From contig OX637291.1 in NCBI GenBank assembly GCA_951799445.1, forward strand, positions 14,076,501-14,140,500: 64,000 bases of DNA, written 5' to 3'. Made by a program: the position numbers and the translations under genes. The DNA is from Pseudisothecium myosuroides. Lineage: Eukaryota > Streptophyta > Bryopsida > Hypnales > Lembophyllaceae. A model generated the notes under the pieces. It saw only the letters and a list, made by a program, of their open reading frames with translations, was not told the DNA's origin and did not search any database. Below, piece after piece: positions 60,819 through 64,000 of the stretch (position 1 is its first letter; each line of letters begins with the position of its first letter).

Positions 60819-62387
60819 TTCACCGCGCCCCAATCCGCTTGCAATTTTTCCGTTCCGTCACCTCCAGCTCCACATGTCCTCTCTCTCTGTGCACCAAATT
60901 CAACCCGCACAGCTCCTCATGGCCTCCTCCCTGTGCACTGAATTGAACGCCGTTGTGCTCGGAAATTGTGCTGGTTCCTCCGTGCCGCTATTTCAGATAA
61001 CTGAATCTAGACCAAGCGTGCTTCGGAGAACGCTGGAAGGGAGTGGAAGGTAAGCTTAGCAGCTCCGCCCTCGGCAGTAAAAGGTCTGGACGGATTTGGG
61101 AATCAGGGCCTGGGCCGGGCAGCAAAGAGAGTCGGGCAGATGGCACATGGAAAGGGGCAGCGAGGAGGGAGGAGGGACGGGGAGCTCGGGGAACCATGGA
61201 AAACCTTAGAGAACGTGGGAAACGTGGGGAACTTGGGGAACTTAGGGAACTTAGGGAACGTGGAGGGAGCTGTGGGAGCTTTGCAGCCTCATGTGCTTCA
61301 GTGTAAGGGGAGGGTGTCCTCAATAGACGGACTCCGGAATTGGCCCTGCCAAATAGAACCCTAACTTTTCATTGCATTGTTATTAGAGTTGAAATTTCTA
61401 ACATTGGAAGCGCATTCAAAAGTACTTTGAATAGATACAAGAAAATTCAAATTTAGAATTTTAAATATTGAACAAAGAAAAAAATTGCTTCAAAAATTAG
61501 TTAAAAGACAAAAATTATAGTGATTTTGGCAAATTACGGTTATCAATGCACATTTCATTCTTCATCTTCAATTTATAATAATTTGCTTTTCTAGTTTCAA
61601 TATAACCAATATAGGAAAAATTAGCAAAATTATACTAAGTCAACAACACCTAAATGCTTATGACTAATGACTTGAGCACAATTTTCATTATGCAATTGAA
61701 AAAACTTTTGTTGATATCTTGTTGGTAGTTAAAAGGGGGTTCTAGATTCTTTTGGGACTTTTTATAAATAAACTATAAATTTTCAAAGTATTGAAAATAG
61801 ATGTACCTAAAATTGATCCATGCTCTCATATATGGAGGCTATACAATTAGACAAGAATCAAGGCAAGAGTCTAGATGGGATGGTCTTGTAAACATGTCAC
61901 AATTTTGTGTTGTTACCTTAGTATTCTAATGTGATGTCCTCTTGTAAAAAAACAAGGAGATCACTCATCAAGTGGAGTTCAATTAGGATTTATTGATGAG
62001 CCTATTTCATGTAAGATGTTATAAGACAACATTTAACCTCATGCCACTAACTTGTGTTGGGTTTTTTGGCAAGAGTGGAAATGAAGGCAAGAGGAGCAAG
62101 GAGTGAGCTTTGGGATGCTGCAAAGGCAGCTTACTCTTAATTAGACCTCCATGAGGGCTTAAAAGAATATTTCTCAGTCATTAATGGGCACCTCCATATG
62201 CTCAAAAGTAGACATTTCTCAAAACAGGTATGAATTACATACCATTCTAGCTTCAATCTGAATGAAGCTAATTCCAAATCACTTAACTAGCCACTTAGTT
62301 CTAAAATAAATATGAGTCATTTTGCAACCATTTATCAGGGATTTGGGGCGGTTCAAAGACTTTGGGTGCTTTCAAGACCTATTACTT
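60819..62387. other. Upstream flank of TERC, then AT-rich DNA
   Basis: 60819-61370 is GC-richer and probably promoter or leader. It includes a purine-rich microrepeat at 61190-61268 (GGGGAACTTAGGGAACTTAG and close variants). Frames on both strands there follow composition, not protein sequence that I recognise. 61371-62387 is AT-rich without a gene. Confidence 0.45.
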
Positions 62388-63328
62388 TAATTCCTAAAGG
62401 ACCAAGGCTTTGGGTTTTTGCCAAAACCTGCTCAAAATGTCATGACTAGTGCAAAATAATAAATAAATAAATAAAATGGCATTATTTGCATATCTAGCCA
62501 TAGGATCTTACAATAGATCAGTATGAAAATGTCTGGTAAGAATTTCAGACACTTTGACTGCATAGATTTCAAGATAAATGTGTTCAAAATGAAGAAATCA
62601 TATTTATTGGCACCATGGCAAACTAGTTTTTGAGACTTTGAATCTTTTTAATTTAAATTTTTTGCACTGTGGATTTAGAATTAAAAAAATTTATCATTAG
62701 AAATTGGGTTGAAAATATAGAAAAAATAAAATTTAAAGAAATAACATGATTTTCATTCTTTAAAAAAATGTCAAGTAGAAGAAAGTAAATGATAGAAGGA
62801 GAAACTAAATCATTAATAGCTCTAAGATGGAAATAAAACACACTAATTCCAATGGTGAGATTGTTTTAGCAATATAAATTAATCCTTTGAATTTTTTTGT
62901 TTCAAAAAAATGTTAGAATTGAGCTCAAAAATGAATCCTATACATTCTTTTTTTCAAAAAGATACTTAAATTGTTTGCAAAATAAGATGCTCCATAATTT
63001 TCACATCACAAATCTAAATAGAATGAATCTAGGCTTTTCATCTAGACAAAAATGCAATCTATAAGAAATAAATTTTTTAAATTTTTATTTCAAATTTTAA
63101 TGGATTTATTTTTGCCCACCAAGTTCAATTTCGGGCTTAACTTTAGTTTTTGTAGTATAACTTTTGCTTCCAAGCACCAATTGAAATAAAAATTCCATTC
63201 TTAGAAAGTTAACAGGATTTCCTATCTTATGAAAAAATTTGAAAATTTTCACCAAAAATTGAGCTCATAGGAACCTGCCCAAAATCCATATTCTCCCCCT
63301 AGAAGAGAAATGGTCCTTTAGGAGTTAA
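62388..63328 (+). mobile_element. ~0.94-kb element, TTAACCCC-ended family, copy 2
   Basis: The ends are AATTCCTAAAGGACCAAGGC and the inverse of GGTCCTTTAGGAGTTAA. It is collinear with 21523-22460 throughout, with many substitutions and small indels. Confidence 0.75.
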
Positions 63329-64000
63329 ACATGCGCTAATAAAATTCATAAGCAAATTAGGGGCAAGCTAGTAATGGTAATTTCAGAGTGGGTTGGGAAA
63401 AAAGAGCAACCAACAACAAAGAGGGCAATTTGGAGGTGTGGGCTATAGCAACATTAATCAAACAATATTTGTAGAAAATTTACTTATAATTCATATATTA
63501 GCACTATTGGAGTCTTAGGAGATTCATTGGATGAAAATGATGAAGATAGGAAGAGGATTTTAGACAACTTGAACTAGGACGGTAGTGAAGGGCAAGATCC
63601 TATGATTGAAAATGCAAAAAAATCAAAATTTTACATATTTTGCCTTTTGCAATAGAAATGGCAGTTGTGGAGTATTTTTTTAGTAAAACAAATAGTCACA
63701 AAATTTTAGGGTTTATACATCAATTTTTGAATTAAAAATTTCTAATTTGAATATCAAATTGAACTTTGAATCAAGTCCTACAGTCTAGTCCTACATCCAC
63801 TCCAAAAATTTAACTTAATTATCAATTTTCTTCATGTAAATCCAAAGACAACCTTTACATTGGAAGTGGCTTAATATGCCTTGATGTACATATGGGCCTT
63901 CTAGTGAATTTTTGACATGCCACGGGGGCCTTCTGTTCATGCCTATTGTGATGCAACGAAGCTAATGCTATATAATATTTTATACATGATTTTCCATTAT
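63329..64000. other. Intergenic AT-rich DNA with an element fragment
   Basis: No gene was seen. 63590-63720 contains TTTTGC..TTTGCAATAGAAATGGCAGT, then a TAGTCAC.AAATTTTAGGGTTTA phrase, resembling the terminal part of the TTAACCCC family in minus orientation (compare 50625-50715 and 51990-52055). Confidence 0.45.

Noticed and set aside
60507..60941. Plus-strand 144-residue Ser/Pro-rich frame
   Set aside because: It is antisense to the TERC upstream region, has no recognisable domain and reflects GC-rich composition.
61043..61323. Gly/Glu-rich and Pro/Ser-rich frames on opposite strands
   Set aside because: Both are readings of a purine-rich microrepeat.

Overview
The window reads as nuclear DNA of a land plant. 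It is AT-rich and gene-poor. The genes I could assemble have many short exons with GT..AG introns, one encodes a thylakoid TerC-type protein, and the gaps hold Stowaway-like and other plant MITEs, fold-back elements, a SINE and several diverged tandem arrays. Lineage is not decidable by eye; nothing points to a bacterium, organelle or virus.

Layout. 1-2520 is a degenerate AT-rich tandem array. 2.5-16 kb is repeat-derived: five short tandem arrays, a Stowaway-like element (6844-7420), two 0.54-kb repeats facing each other (7424-7966 and 11804-12347) and a hairpin-rich MITE (10839-11197). 16.3-20.5 kb holds MITEs around a doubtful coiled-coil gene on the minus strand (17626-18899). 20.5-29.6 kb is again transposon debris with strong fold-backs (24006-24089, 25358-25985, 26225-26279).

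The gene-bearing part is 31.9-60.8 kb. It holds: (1) a five-exon trihelix/Myb-SANT-like DNA-binding protein, plus strand, 31969-35104, 523 aa; (2) a single-exon secreted-peptide precursor, plus strand, 42806-43201, 131 aa, whose last residues resemble the IDA/PIP class of plant peptide hormones; (3) a three-exon TRM112/SMO2 methyltransferase-activator subunit, minus strand, 44904-46295, 122 aa; (4) a fourteen-exon chloroplast TerC-family protein (TERC), minus strand, 53359-59613, 460 aa, with a possible extra upstream transit-peptide exon at 60681-60818. Exon coordinates were read by hand; splice phases and codon counts agree for genes 1, 3 and 4. The genes are independent transcription units with no shared pathway: a nuclear regulator, an extracellular signal, a translation/rRNA/tRNA-modification cofactor and a thylakoid biogenesis factor.

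The most notable items are the IDA/PIP-like peptide gene, a near-perfect 84-nt hairpin with a CACTA-like end, several transposon families present in multiple copies (a TTAACCCC-ended ~0.9-kb family, a CATTAG-ended hairpin MITE family, and long fold-backs carrying LTR-like promoter motifs), and a 23-base G run inside a MITE.
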